DNA of 64,000 nucleotides from CAVXNB01 sp963763085 (GTDB lineage Bacteria; Actinomycetota; Acidimicrobiia; Acidimicrobiales; Bog-793), in the NCBI GenBank assembly GCA_963763085.1, contig CAVXNB010000004.1:1488001-1552000 (forward strand). Reading direction: 5' to 3'. Numbering within the stretch: the first letter of the stretch is position 1; each line of letters begins with the position of its first letter. The notes under the pieces are model-generated. The model was not told where the DNA came from and did not search any database. It worked only from the letters and a program-made list of their open reading frames with translations. Position numbers and translations under genes: made by a program. Below, one piece after another: positions 39,044 to 48,733 of this stretch.

Positions 39044-42000
39044 CTACCCGACTGTGTACTCGTAGGGGATCGATGAGACCTCGTTGCCGGTCTGCTGACC
39101 GTACGGTGGCACGCCGCTGGCGAAGTCGTCGATGTACAGATTGCCCTGCACGACCGTGCCGGCAGTGCCCGACGGCGTGATCGTCACGTCGATCGTGACC
39201 GTCTGGCCCGGGTTGACGATCACCGGCGAGAACGTCGCCGCCGGGTTGATGGAGATCACCCACAGGTCACCGGTGTCGGACGTGACGGCGGGGTCGAACG
39301 CCTTCGTGTCGGCGGTGGCCGCTGAGGTCACCGTGCCCGTCGGCGCCGGCCCGGCGTACGGCCCGCATTCCGACGGGGCGGCGAACCAGAGACCGGCCGT
39401 GACGCTGCCTCCTGACGGCGTGTAGGAACCGGTCTCGCTGGTGGAGCACAAAGACCCCGGTCCACTGCTGGCGCTGGCGAGATCCGGATCACCGGGGAAC
39501 GGCCCGTAGTCGAACATGATCGGCAGTGTGGCCGTTGCCGAGACCGTGACGCTCGAGGTTTCCGTCGGCACCAGCCAGACAGGCGAGCTCCCGGTGAGCG
39601 GCAAGGCCAGGCCGGCGGCCGGGGACAGCGGCGCCAGCGTCGTTTCTTGGTAGCTGTTTAGCCTGGCGTCGATGAAGAAGTCCTCCGGCGCCGCGCCGTT
39701 GTTGGTCACTGTGACCGGCACGGTCACCGGCGTGCCACCCGCCAGCGTCGTCGAGGCGCTGTCGGGGAGCCCGGTGGCCGATGAGCTCACGTTGTTGAAC
39801 TCGATGTTCCCCGTGAACGGCTGAGAAAGTTCATCACCGACCACAGGTTCCGCGAACTCCACCACCAGTGTCCAGATGCCCGACACGGGATTCAGCGTGT
39901 TGGCCGTCAGGGACGTCCCGTTGGTGCCGTTGAAGCTGTTCTGCCCGTAGCCGAGGGTGTCGCCGTCCGGGCTGATCAGGTACGAACCGACGGGGTCGCC
40001 GGCGTCGTTGGTGAGCGACACGTTGGCGGTGATGCTCTTTACTCCGTGATTGACGTTGAACTCGTAGTAGTTCACCTGTCCTTCACCTGGGGGCCGGCCG
40101 TTGCCGCCGGTCAGCACGCCGCTGAAGGTGCCCGTCCCGTGCGAGAAGTGCACGAGGCTGCGCAGCGTGACCGGGATCGACGTCGTGCCCCCGACACGGA
40201 GCTCCGAGCTCACCACGATCGCGCCGGCCGCATCGCCGGGTGACCATGGCGTCCTTGCCGAGACCCACACCGTCCTGCTCTGGCCCGGGTGCAGGAGAAG
40301 GTGCGACCGCGACACCGACCCGAAGCCCACGAACGTCTGCGTGGCGACTCGCCAGGGAACGGTCCCGTTGGTGCCGTTGGCGGATGCCACGTCACCGAAG
40401 ATGACGCCCGTCCAGGTTCCGGCGACCGGGTATCGGACATCCACATTGCCGAAGTTGCCTACGCCCTGCGGCAACGAGTGTGCCGCGAGCCGCCCGAGCG
40501 GGTCGATCAGGATCAAGCGCACTCGGGCGTTGTTCCCGTTCGCCGGATTGGCCGGATAGGCGATCGACGCGTCGAGGCGGTCCTGCCCTGGCTTCACCTT
40601 GAAGTGGATGACGCTGTAGTTGTTCTGCGTGCCCGCGTAGTTGGCGAATTGCGGGCTGGTGGCGTCGTTCAACGTGACGCTGCCGGTCTGCACGTCGCGG
40701 TCGGGTCCGAAAGTGCGCCCGTGCAGGTGCACGAGCTGGGTGTGGGCGCCGGTGTTGGTGATCGTGACCGGCCACGTCTCGCGCGTGCCGATGGCGCCGA
40801 CGGCGTTCAGCTGGCTGGCGGAGATGAGCAGCGTGTTGCCTTTCGGCTTCGGTGAGCCGGCCGAGGTGTGGATCGACTCGGCCAACTCGACGGCCTTGTA
40901 GCTGTTCAGGAGGCCGGCGCCTTGTTCGGTTGCCGGCGTGCCGAGGTCGCTCGCCGTGCTGACAAGGATCTGCTTGACGAGCGCCGGCGACGGCGTGGCG
41001 CCACCGTGGGTGTTCCGGTACGCCTGGATCACGAGCGCTGCCGCGCCTGCCACGAACGGCGACGACTCGCTCGTCCCGCCGCTCTCCTCGACGTCGGATG
41101 GCTGGCCTTGGAAGTTATTGCACTCTGTGTAGATCGCCGTGTCGGTGCTGCAGGAGGCGAAGCTCAAGTCTCCCGGAGCGACCAGGTTGACCGTGCCGCC
41201 GGTCTCGTCGAAGCCACCGGAGCTGAGCGAGCTGATGTTGTCGTTGAGCCATCCCGTGGTGGCGAAGTACCGCGCCGCTGCGTAGTTCGTCTGCGCATAG
41301 AAACGGAAGTCCGTCGACGCACCAACCGAGATCACATTCGGGTCAGTGGAGGGCGAGCCGATCGTGTTGGTCGATCCCGCGTCGCCGCTGGACACGCTGA
41401 CGACCACGCCGGCCGCGACGGCCGCGTCGTCGAACTGCTTGGTCACGTCCAGTGCCGTCACGTCCGGGAACGGGTTGGACCCGAACGACTCGTTGATCAC
41501 GTTGACGTGGTCGGTCTCGACTGCGTAGTTGATCGCCTCGAGGAAGTTGGACTCGGTCGTGTCCTCGAACGACCCGAAGACGTCAAGTCCGACCAGGCTC
41601 GCGCCCGGCGCCACACCCTCGATGCGGATGTTGCAGACGCTCGGGTCAGCCTGAGCGCCGAAGTGGCTTACGTCGTAGACGTGGATGCCCTGGCCGGCGA
41701 TCGTGTTGGAATCGAGGAAGGCTTCGTCACCGCCAGTGATCCGACCGGGTCCGTCACCTGTGAAGTCCTGGTAGTCGCCGCCCGTGGCGGGGTCGTACAC
41801 CGACGTGCCGTTGGCGCGGATGAAGTTCACGTTGTTCGGGTCGACACCGTCTGCGATCCAGGCGACCTTGACGCCGGCGCCCGTGATACCGAGCGAGCGT
41901 GCCGTCTTCGCGTTCGGGTTGGTCGAGTCGGTGTGCGTCAGCGACAAACCCTCTGGATCGAGCTGCACCTGGCCGTTCGGGCCGCAGGCGCCGGGAATCA

Positions 42001-42556
42001 CATTGGGAGTGAGCGACGTGCTTGCGCCTTTGCGCGCCGTCTTCGAGGACGCGGCCGGCGTGGCCGGAGCCGGGGCTGCGCCCTTGATGGTCACGTCGGG
42101 CATGACCCGGGCTACGGCCGGATTGGCTTTCAGCCGCGCCACTTCGCCGGCCGACACCGTTGCTGCGAACGAGTCCACGAGCCGATAGCTCTTGATGTGG
42201 GTGGCATGCACTTCGCGAAGTTCGCTCATGAGAGGTGCTTGGTAAGCGGCGATGGCGTCGGATCGCGTGGCCGCCGCCCGGCTGCCGACGTGCGCGGCTG
42301 CGAGCTGGCTCCTCATGATCACGATCACGTGACGGTTCACGTTCTTCGACAGCTGAGCGGCCAGCGCCGCAGTCATCGGGCGCTCTGCCCGAACGTGCTG
42401 GTGCGTCGCGCTCCGAACGGTGGGCGCCGAGGCGGCGGCGACGACGGCCGACTGCCCCACGATGAGAGCGGGTACTGCCGCAGCGGCCACGACCAGCGAG
42501 ATCGTTCTACCTCTGCGGCGCGTTCCAGGAATCGCGCCTTCTGTGCATGCTCGCAT
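39044..42556 (-). CDS. Secreted subtilisin-like (S8) serine protease, 1170 residues
   Basis: ATG 42556 has GAGGGGAG at a 5-base spacing. Signal peptide (RTISLVVAAAAVPALIVG), inhibitor I9-like pro-region (RHVIVIMRSQLAAAH..YRLVDSFAATVSAGEVARLKA), then the peptidase: Asp236 in VAWIADGVDPNN, His292 in GQGIHVYDVSHFG, oxyanion Asn in VINESFGSN, and Ser496 in GGTSESSPFVAGAA. The C-terminal 600 residues are beta-rich domains, including a region like the proprotein-convertase P-domain (GTWTGVIFGDV..). The His motif departs from the usual HGTHVA. The frame is intact over 3.5 kb. Probably an extracellular protease acting with the two S53 enzymes. Confidence 0.88.
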   Translation of the reverse strand: MRACTEGAIPGTRRRGRTISLVVAAAAVPALIVGQSAVVAAASAPTVRSATHQHVRAERPMTAALAAQLSKNVNRHVIVIMRSQLAAAHVGSRAAATRSDAIAAYQAPLMSELREVHATHIKSYRLVDSFAATVSAGEVARLKANPAVARVMPDVTIKGAAPAPATPAASSKTARKGASTSLTPNVIPGACGPNGQVQLDPEGLSLTHTDSTNPNAKTARSLGITGAGVKVAWIADGVDPNNVNFIRANGTSVYDPATGGDYQDFTGDGPGRITGGDEAFLDSNTIAGQGIHVYDVSHFGAQADPSVCNIRIEGVAPGASLVGLDVFGSFEDTTESNFLEAINYAVETDHVNVINESFGSNPFPDVTALDVTKQFDDAAVAAGVVVSVSSGDAGSTNTIGSPSTDPNVISVGASTDFRFYAQTNYAAARYFATTGWLNDNISSLSSGGFDETGGTVNLVAPGDLSFASCSTDTAIYTECNNFQGQPSDVEESGGTSESSPFVAGAAALVIQAYRNTHGGATPSPALVKQILVSTASDLGTPATEQGAGLLNSYKAVELAESIHTSAGSPKPKGNTLLISASQLNAVGAIGTRETWPVTITNTGAHTQLVHLHGRTFGPDRDVQTGSVTLNDATSPQFANYAGTQNNYSVIHFKVKPGQDRLDASIAYPANPANGNNARVRLILIDPLGRLAAHSLPQGVGNFGNVDVRYPVAGTWTGVIFGDVASANGTNGTVPWRVATQTFVGFGSVSRSHLLLHPGQSRTVWVSARTPWSPGDAAGAIVVSSELRVGGTTSIPVTLRSLVHFSHGTGTFSGVLTGGNGRPPGEGQVNYYEFNVNHGVKSITANVSLTNDAGDPVGSYLISPDGDTLGYGQNSFNGTNGTSLTANTLNPVSGIWTLVVEFAEPVVGDELSQPFTGNIEFNNVSSSATGLPDSASTTLAGGTPVTVPVTVTNNGAAPEDFFIDARLNSYQETTLAPLSPAAGLALPLTGSSPVWLVPTETSSVTVSATATLPIMFDYGPFPGDPDLASASSGPGSLCSTSETGSYTPSGGSVTAGLWFAAPSECGPYAGPAPTGTVTSAATADTKAFDPAVTSDTGDLWVISINPAATFSPVIVNPGQTVTIDVTITPSGTAGTVVQGNLYIDDFASGVPPYGQQTGNEVSSIPYEYTVG

Positions 42557-42781
42557 GCTGTCTCCCCTCGCAAAGTGGCCCAAGATGGGTCCACGTGACG
42601 ACCAGGTCCGGCGCGCCTACATCGAGCCACCGGATCGGCCGAGGCTCGACGACATTCAAACTGGACCATTCTTTAGGCGGGCTAGCCGCCGGCAACTGCC
42701 GAACTGTACGGCAGCGCGTCATCCCAGGTCAACACCAATCTCGGCCATTTGGCCACTCGGCCACCGCCAAGGCAGATTCGG

Positions 42782-43321
42782 TCATGAGCTCGGCCGCCGG
42801 CGCACGTATAGATAGACGGGCCCGTCATCGCTCGGATCGTCGGAGTGGATCGTCCCCGCCCACGTCCGCTCGAAACCACCCTTCTCGAGGGCACGCCACG
42901 AGCGCCTGTTGGCTTGGAGGACGTCGGCGACGACGGCGGGCGCGTCTGGATACCGGCTCCACGCTTCGCGCACGAACTGGTCGATGATGAGGGGGCCGAG
43001 GCCGCGGCCGAGAAGAGTTTCGATGCCGATGAGATAGTCGATGCCGACTGCGTTCTCAGGCGCCGAGCCAACGGCCACCGCGCGTTCCCAGTCCGGATAG
43101 TCCTCGATCCGGTACCGCTGGATCAGCCCGATCGGCTTGCCGTCGGATTCGACGACGAACACCTCTGTCGGCTCGTCGCCGGCCACGCACGGTCCGTATT
43201 TGGCCTCGATCCTCGTGAGATCGTGATCCTCGCGCCACCAAGTCGCCACGTGTGGCGCTGCGAGCCACGCTGACAGCATCGGGAAGTCGGAGTGATCGAG
43301 GGGTCGGAACGCGATCGACAT
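42782..43321 (-). CDS. GNAT acetyltransferase, AAC(6')-like
   Basis: 179 residues. The sequence follows the AAC(6')-Ib/acetyltransferase-8 pattern: FRPLDHSDFPMLSAWLAAPHVATWW, GKPIGLIQRYRIEDYPDW, VGIDYLIGIETLLGRGLGPLIIDQF (acetyl-CoA P-loop region) and RRSWRALEKGGFERTW. These enzymes acetylate the 6'-amino group of aminoglycosides; related soil proteins may act on other amines. It is cytoplasmic. The gene is single, with no resistance cassette or integron sequence beside it. Confidence 0.82.
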   Translation of the reverse strand: MSIAFRPLDHSDFPMLSAWLAAPHVATWWREDHDLTRIEAKYGPCVAGDEPTEVFVVESDGKPIGLIQRYRIEDYPDWERAVAVGSAPENAVGIDYLIGIETLLGRGLGPLIIDQFVREAWSRYPDAPAVVADVLQANRRSWRALEKGGFERTWAGTIHSDDPSDDGPVYLYVRRRPSS

Positions 43322-43457
43322 CGCTCCATGATGTCCACCAGCGGATGCGGCCGAGACGAGAGGCGGGGCATGTTCAATTTCACTGCAATCTTGCCTCCGA
43401 AAACGTGACCGCGCGCAACCTAAGATTCAGGGTGGACGAGACGAGCATGATGTCGCC

Positions 43458-44006
43458 ATGAGCTCGCGAGTCGCCGGCGAGGGACGGTACGCCCGTCTGG
43501 AGCGCGAACAACGATGGGTGCTCGCCGGTGTGCCAACGGGCTTGGAAGACCCGGTGTCCATCGCGGATCTCTACCTGGCGGGAACGCGCCTTCGTCTTCG
43601 CAGGATGGCGACGGAGGCGGCGGTGACCTACAAGCTCGGCCAGAAGGTCCGTCGCCGGCCGGCGTCGCCGGAGGTGGTCAAGCTCACGAACATGTATCTC
43701 TCGGAGAGCGAGTACGCGATGCTGGCGCGACTGGGCGGTGCCGAGCTTCGCAAGACCCGATGGCGTTGGATGCTCGAGGGCCGGTCACTGGCAGTCGACG
43801 TATTCCAGGACCGCTGGAGCGGGTTGGTTCTCGCCGAGGTCGAGTTGAGCGTGGACGAAGCGAGGTTGCCGTCTCCGGCGTCGGCGGTCGCTGACGTGAC
43901 AGACGACGACCGCTTCTCAGGCGGGAACCTCGCCGAGGCCGCCTCGGAGGAGGTCGAGCGTCTGTTGGCATTCGTGGCGACCCGTGGTCTGTTGCCCCGC
44001 CGGTGA
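43458..44006 (+). CDS. CYTH-domain protein (triphosphate tunnel metalloenzyme family)
   Basis: 182 residues. It begins with the acidic N-terminal strand of CYTH proteins (RYARLEREQRWVL), then TDLYL-like ADLYLAGTRLRLRRM, VTYKLGQKVRR, LTNMYLSESEYAMLARL and LVLAEVELSV: alternating Glu/Lys/Arg residues that line the triphosphate tunnel. Members hydrolyse inorganic triphosphate or thiamine triphosphate, or make cAMP. The reaction here is unknown. Its stop overlaps the start of the next gene (TGATGA), so the two are coupled. Confidence 0.82.
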   Translation: MSSRVAGEGRYARLEREQRWVLAGVPTGLEDPVSIADLYLAGTRLRLRRMATEAAVTYKLGQKVRRRPASPEVVKLTNMYLSESEYAMLARLGGAELRKTRWRWMLEGRSLAVDVFQDRWSGLVLAEVELSVDEARLPSPASAVADVTDDDRFSGGNLAEAASEEVERLLAFVATRGLLPRR

Positions 44007-44383
44007 TGACAGAATGCGGCATGGCGATCACTGGTGCGCATGTCGTGCTCCACACCTCGGAGCCAGAGGCGCTCCGGGCCGTCTTTCGGGACGTTTTCGG
44101 CTGGAGGCATGTCGATGCCGGCGACGGGTGGCTGATCTTCGCGCTGCCGCCGGCGGAGCTCGGCATCCACCCGACGGACGCTGATGCGGGCGGGACCGCG
44201 TCGCACCATCAGCTCACGCTCATGTGCGACGACCTCGCCGGCACGATCGAGGAGCTGAAGAACAAGGGGATCGAAGTTCGCGGGGAGCCGCAGAACGCGG
44301 GCTTCGGCATCGTCACGACCCTGGTCCTGCCGGGCGGCGTCGATGTGATGCTGTACCAGCCGCGTCACCAGACCGCGATCTAG
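44006..44383 (+). CDS. VOC-superfamily (glyoxalase-like) protein
   Basis: 125 residues from ATG 44006, overlapping the CYTH stop by one base (GTG 44003 is an alternative). VOC pattern: GAHVVLHTSEPEALRAVFRDVFGWRHVDAGDGWLIFALP, then HHQLTLMCDDLAGTIEELKNKGIEV and GVDVMLYQPRH. Putative metal ligands are His in VVLHT and HHQLT; the usual C-terminal Glu is replaced in VMLYQ, so enzymatic activity is uncertain. Its TAG stop shares the palindrome CTAG with the TAG stop of the convergent DUF3626 gene. Confidence 0.75.
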   Translation: MTECGMAITGAHVVLHTSEPEALRAVFRDVFGWRHVDAGDGWLIFALPPAELGIHPTDADAGGTASHHQLTLMCDDLAGTIEELKNKGIEVRGEPQNAGFGIVTTLVLPGGVDVMLYQPRHQTAI

Positions 44384-46295
44384 GTAAAGGCCCACCACTG
44401 GATGGTCCGTTCCAGCTCGGCCACCGCGTCGAGCGACTGACCCTGCTCGCTCGCCCATTCCCGGATGTCGTCACAGGCGGCACGCATCTGATCGGCGCTG
44501 TACGGCCACGTCCAGGCGTGAATCTGGCCTTCCCACTCGTCGAGATCCTGGCGCAACGTGCGCTGGACGGTCATCAGCACGGGGGGCAGGCGACGCAGCG
44601 TCGTCCGCTCAGCCAGATACTCGGCAACTTCGTCGGCACGGGACACGCCTGGGCGGAGGTGGTGGACGCCATGACGCTGAAGGAGCTGCTCGCACGGGTC
44701 GTGCCACGGCGCCGGCGTTCCTCCGCCGAAATCGACCAGCAGCGCGCCGCCGGGACGCAGCACCCGCATCACCTCGTCCACCGCCGCTCTCCAATCGGGG
44801 ATCAGGTGAAGGACGTGGCTGGCGATGACGGCCCCGAACGAGGAGCTCGCGAGCGGCAGCAGGGTCGCGTCCGCGAGCATCAGGGGAAAGGGGAGCGCGC
44901 CGCCCGCGTTGGCGACAAGCCGGCGCAGCATGGCGGGAGCGATGTCGGAGCCGACCATGGTTACGCCACGCTCCAGGAGGGGAAGGGCGATGCGCCCCGT
45001 GCCGACGCCGATCTCGAGGCAGGGCTCCCGGCCCGCGAGCTCGGCGGCGAGGACGTCGGCCAAAGCGTCCCGCACTTCCGGCGGGAGCCCTCTGGTGGCG
45101 TCGTAGTAGCCGGCCGCCCGGTCGAAGCTGATCCCCCCACCCACGCCGGAGACGTTAAGCCCTTCGCTCAGGCTTAATGCCGCGCCGCCGTACCGCACGA
45201 GGACATGCCAGAGCTGCTTTATCTTTTGGAGCGTTTCGGCGGACGTGCCGCAGTCCTGCCAACGGGCGGGGTCGGTCACGACCGACCGGGCGGCGCGGCC
45301 GATGAGCTCGGCGTGCAGTGTTGACGAGCCGCCGCCGAACTCCCGGGCGATCCGCTCCGCGATGACCGGGATGGCTGGACCTCGAAACTCCGACGGGACG
45401 TCGGCCGCAGCGAGCTCGAAGCCGGCGTGCCAACGAAGGTCGAGCTGGTAGCGCCGCGCCGTCTCGTCGAGCGTTCGCTCGATCTCGGTGCCTTGAAAGG
45501 AGGGATCGGCGACGATGGCCTCGGCATCGGACTCCAGCTCGACCCAGCCGTGAACCTGCGCCTCGATGTAGTCGTCGAGCGAGCGGCCTTGACCCCCGGG
45601 CGCATCGTCGGGATCCCGAGGAGCGCCCTGAAGGACCTCGACCAACGATGCGACGGACATGCCCGGTCGCCCCAGAGCGGCGCCGGTCGAGTTGACGGCT
45701 TCGAGCAGCCCGGCCAGGACCGAATCGAAAGCGTCGAGGGTTCCGAGGTCGCGCGGCTCGGTAACGCTGTCGCCGAAGGAGAACGTCGTCCGCGCGAGAA
45801 CTGCCTGGCGGAGGCGCAGCTGGCAGGATCCGAACCGGGGGCAAGGGCCGTCGGGGTGCTGCATCAGGTTCAAGCCGCCGTATTTCGGGCGTTCGCGCGC
45901 TGATACGCCCGGTCGCTGGTAGGCGCCGCCGAAGCTGCGCTCCTCCCAGCGGTCGCGGTCCCCGCCTGGGAAGGCCGTCAGGCCACCGTTCGAGATCCCG
46001 GACTCGAACTGGTTGCGGTAGATGCCGTCTTCGAGCATCGCCTCGGCGACCATCCGCCCGTCGGACGCGATGCGGTCAGGATGGAAGTTGAGCACGACCG
46101 GCGCCGTGATGGTCACCGAGCCGGCGAGGGCGACGGCGTCGGCGTCGGCGTCGGCTCGGGCAGTGCGCTCGTGAGAACCGCCTCGATGCGCCGCGACGCC
46201 GCCCGCTGTTGGCGGAGGGCGTTGTCCCGCACGTGACGAAGCGCCGCCGTCTGACTGTCCGAGAGCCGAGATTGGCTGGCGGGTTCGGTGGTCAT
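44380..46295 (-). CDS. DUF3626 protein fused to a SAM methyltransferase; frameshift near 46140
   Basis: Starts at ATG 46295 (GGAGAAGG upstream) with SQSRLSDSQTAALRHVRDNA. A shift inside a GC hexamer repeat (46125-46160) leads to ALAGSVTITAPVVLNFHPDR, then MVAEAMLEDGIYRNQFESGI and LMQHPDGPCPRFGSCQLRLR: the DUF3626 domain, function unknown. The same frame continues through a short linker into a class I methyltransferase (ISFDRAAGYYDATRGLPPEV, motif I CLEIGVGTGRIALPLLE, then VIASHVLHLIPDW). The linker contains a hairpin (45155-45177), and a GTG at 45144 could start a separate methyltransferase gene. The fusion may therefore be natural or the product of a lost stop. Confidence 0.7.
45155..45177. 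repeat. Hairpin at the DUF3626/methyltransferase junction
   Basis: TTAAGCC (45155-45161) and GGCTTAA (45171-45177) are perfect inverted arms with a 9-base loop. The hairpin lies in the linker between the two domains, where an intergenic region would lie if they were separate genes. In the neighbouring frame it contains TAA stop codons. Confidence 0.4.
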
Positions 46296-46420
46296 GCGAG
46301 CCTTCTCCACTGGCCGGGTCGGTAGCCACGCTACCGAGGGATCCACCTGAAGCCGATGGCGGCGCGCCAAACTGGCGTGCACTCGGCAGGGTCGCATGGG
46401 CCCGACGAAGGGAGGCCCCG

Positions 46421-48656
46421 ATGCGTCGATCGCTTGCTCGCCTGACGGCCGTGCTCGCCGTCATGGGCGCGATGTTGCTGGTACCCGTCGGCCATACAGC
46501 CGGCGCCGCGCCGGCGAAGCCCGCCCCACCACCGCCGTTCCAGCCGGCCGTTCTCTCCGCGGGTTACGAGTCGGCCTGCGCCATCGTCGCCGGCGGGAAG
46601 GTCGACTGCTGGGGCGACAACAGCGACGGCCAACTCGGTAACGGGAGGACGGCAACTTCGGCGAGTCCGGTCAGGGTGAAAGGGCTTTCAGGCGCGACCG
46701 CCGTCGCCGTTGGTGGGTCAACTGCCTGTGCCATCGTCTCGGGGCACGTCAAATGCTGGGGCTACGGAGGCGAAGGCGATCTTGGGAACGGCACCTACAC
46801 CGACATTCAAGACGTCCCGGTGATGGTTCACGGAATCACCCGCGCTACGGAGATCACAGTCGGCGACGAGCACGTCTGTGCGCTGCTCTCCGGAGGAGCG
46901 GTGAGATGCTGGGGATACAACTACTACGGCGCGCTCGGCAACGGAACGACGAACGAGTCGAACGTCCCGGTGATGCCCATCGGGATCACTCATGCTCGGG
47001 CCGTCTCGGCGGGTGGGTACCAGACCTGCGTCGTGCTCTCCAGTGGGCCGGTCAAGTGCTGGGGGTACAACTACTACGGCGAGGTAGGCGTCACTGGCTC
47101 GACCGACGTGTTGAGGCCTCAACGGGTCGCCGGCACGGTCGGTGCGACCGCCGTCTCCGGCGGCGGGTACCACACCTGCGCCGTCGTGAAGGGTCGTGTC
47201 CTGTGCTGGGGCTACGGCGAATACGGAGAACTGGGCAATGGCGCTTACGACAGCCTCTCGGCGCCAGCCCGAGTGATCGGGTATTCGCAACGCCGTCAGC
47301 GTCACAGCCGGCTTTTACGACACGTGCGCCACCCTGAGCACCGGCAAGTCTGAGTGCTGGGGAGACGGCGCCTACGGCGAACTGGGGAACAACAACTCGG
47401 ACAACGACACCGACGTCCCCGTCGCGCTCACCGGGATCTCCAAAGTGACGGCGATCTCGGCCAGCGAGTTCTACACCTGTGTCGCGACATCGGACCATGC
47501 CGTGTATTGCTTCGGATCGGATCAGTACGGCCAGCTCGGCAACGGCCACACCGGCCAATCGGCGGTCCCCGTCGCGGCAAATGCCCTGTCGGCCGGCGCT
47601 GTCGCCATTGGAGCCGGTTATTACCGGACGTGCGCCCTCGTATCGGGTGGCCACGTGCAGTGTTGGGGCTACGGCCTCGATGGTGAGCTCGGCAACGGGT
47701 CGATCGCAATTTCGGCCAAACCGGCCCACGTGACCGGGATCTCGGGCGCCGAGTCGGTCGTCACGGGGGAGGACCATACGTGTGCGCTTCTCCACACCGG
47801 TGTAGTCGACTGCTGGGGCGCCGATTATTACAATCAGCTCGCAGATGGCATCAGTGCTGACGCCCTGATCCCGACTCGGGTCGTTGGTCTCGCGCACGTG
47901 ACCGCGATCTCGTCTGACGCCTACCACACGTGCGCGGTCACGGAAGGTCACGTCCGCTGCTGGGGCTGGAACGAGTACGGCCAGCTGGGGAATGGCACGA
48001 CGTCGGAGGAGTCGAACACCGTCCAAGTGACGGGATTGAGCTCCGCCACCGAGGTCGCGGCAGGCTATGACAGCAGTTGCGCCATCGTCGGAGCCGGCGG
48101 AAGCGTGGACTGCTGGGGCGGCAACGAATCCGGCGAGCTCGGAAACGGGACTACCAACTCATCCTCGGTACCGGTCCCGGTTGTCGGGCTGAGCAACGCC
48201 ATCTCGATCGGAATCGGGGACGAGTCCGCGTGCGCGCTGATCACGGGCGGCACAGTGAAGTGCTGGGGCTATGACGGGTACGGCGAGCTGGGCAACGACA
48301 CATATAGCGACACCGGGTTCTCATCGCCCGTAGCGGTCACGGGTCTCAGCGGCGTGACTGCGATCTCGGTGGGTTCCTACTCGGTCTGTGCTCTGCTCTC
48401 CAGCCACATCGTCAAATGTTGGGGATACGGCTATGACGGCGAGCTTGGGAACAACAACACCTACGACTACGACGTCCCTGTCAAGGTCTCGGGTCTGGTC
48501 GGCGCCCGCTCTATCGCAACCGGCTCCTACCACGCCTGCGCGATCGTGGCCGGCGGGAAGGTGAAGTGCTGGGGGGACAACACCGACGGCGAGCTCGGCA
48601 CCGGCAACCTGGGCTATTCGGAGTTGCCGGTCCTAGTCAGGAACGTCTCGGCGTAG
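46421..48656 (+). CDS. Secreted RCC1-repeat beta-propeller protein, frameshifted near 47280
   Basis: ATG 46421 with GAAGGGAGG upstream. Signal peptide LAVMGAMLLVPVGHTAGA. About 14 repeats of roughly 50 residues follow, each of the form ..ISAGxxHTCAlxSGgVkCWGyNxyGqLGNGT..S.vPV.V.Gl, i.e. RCC1 repeats with two conserved cysteines per blade that could form disulphides outside the cell. One extra base at about 47280 separates the first frame (to 47353) from the rest; the repaired junction reads VIGIRNAVSVTAGFYDTCAT. Total about 745 residues, enough for two seven-bladed propellers. Presumed extracellular binding protein; ligand unknown. Confidence 0.83.
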
Positions 48657-48733
48657 GGGCTACGGCTGTGAGGTAGTTGACGCGGGTACCATGCGTGCCT
48701 TCCGGGTGAGCCCGGCGAGGAAGGGACGAACCT

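Noticed and set aside
40868..42598. A 576-codon plus frame opposite the S8 protease
   Set aside because: A third-position shadow of a high-GC gene; the opposite strand holds signal peptide, triad and ribosome-binding site.
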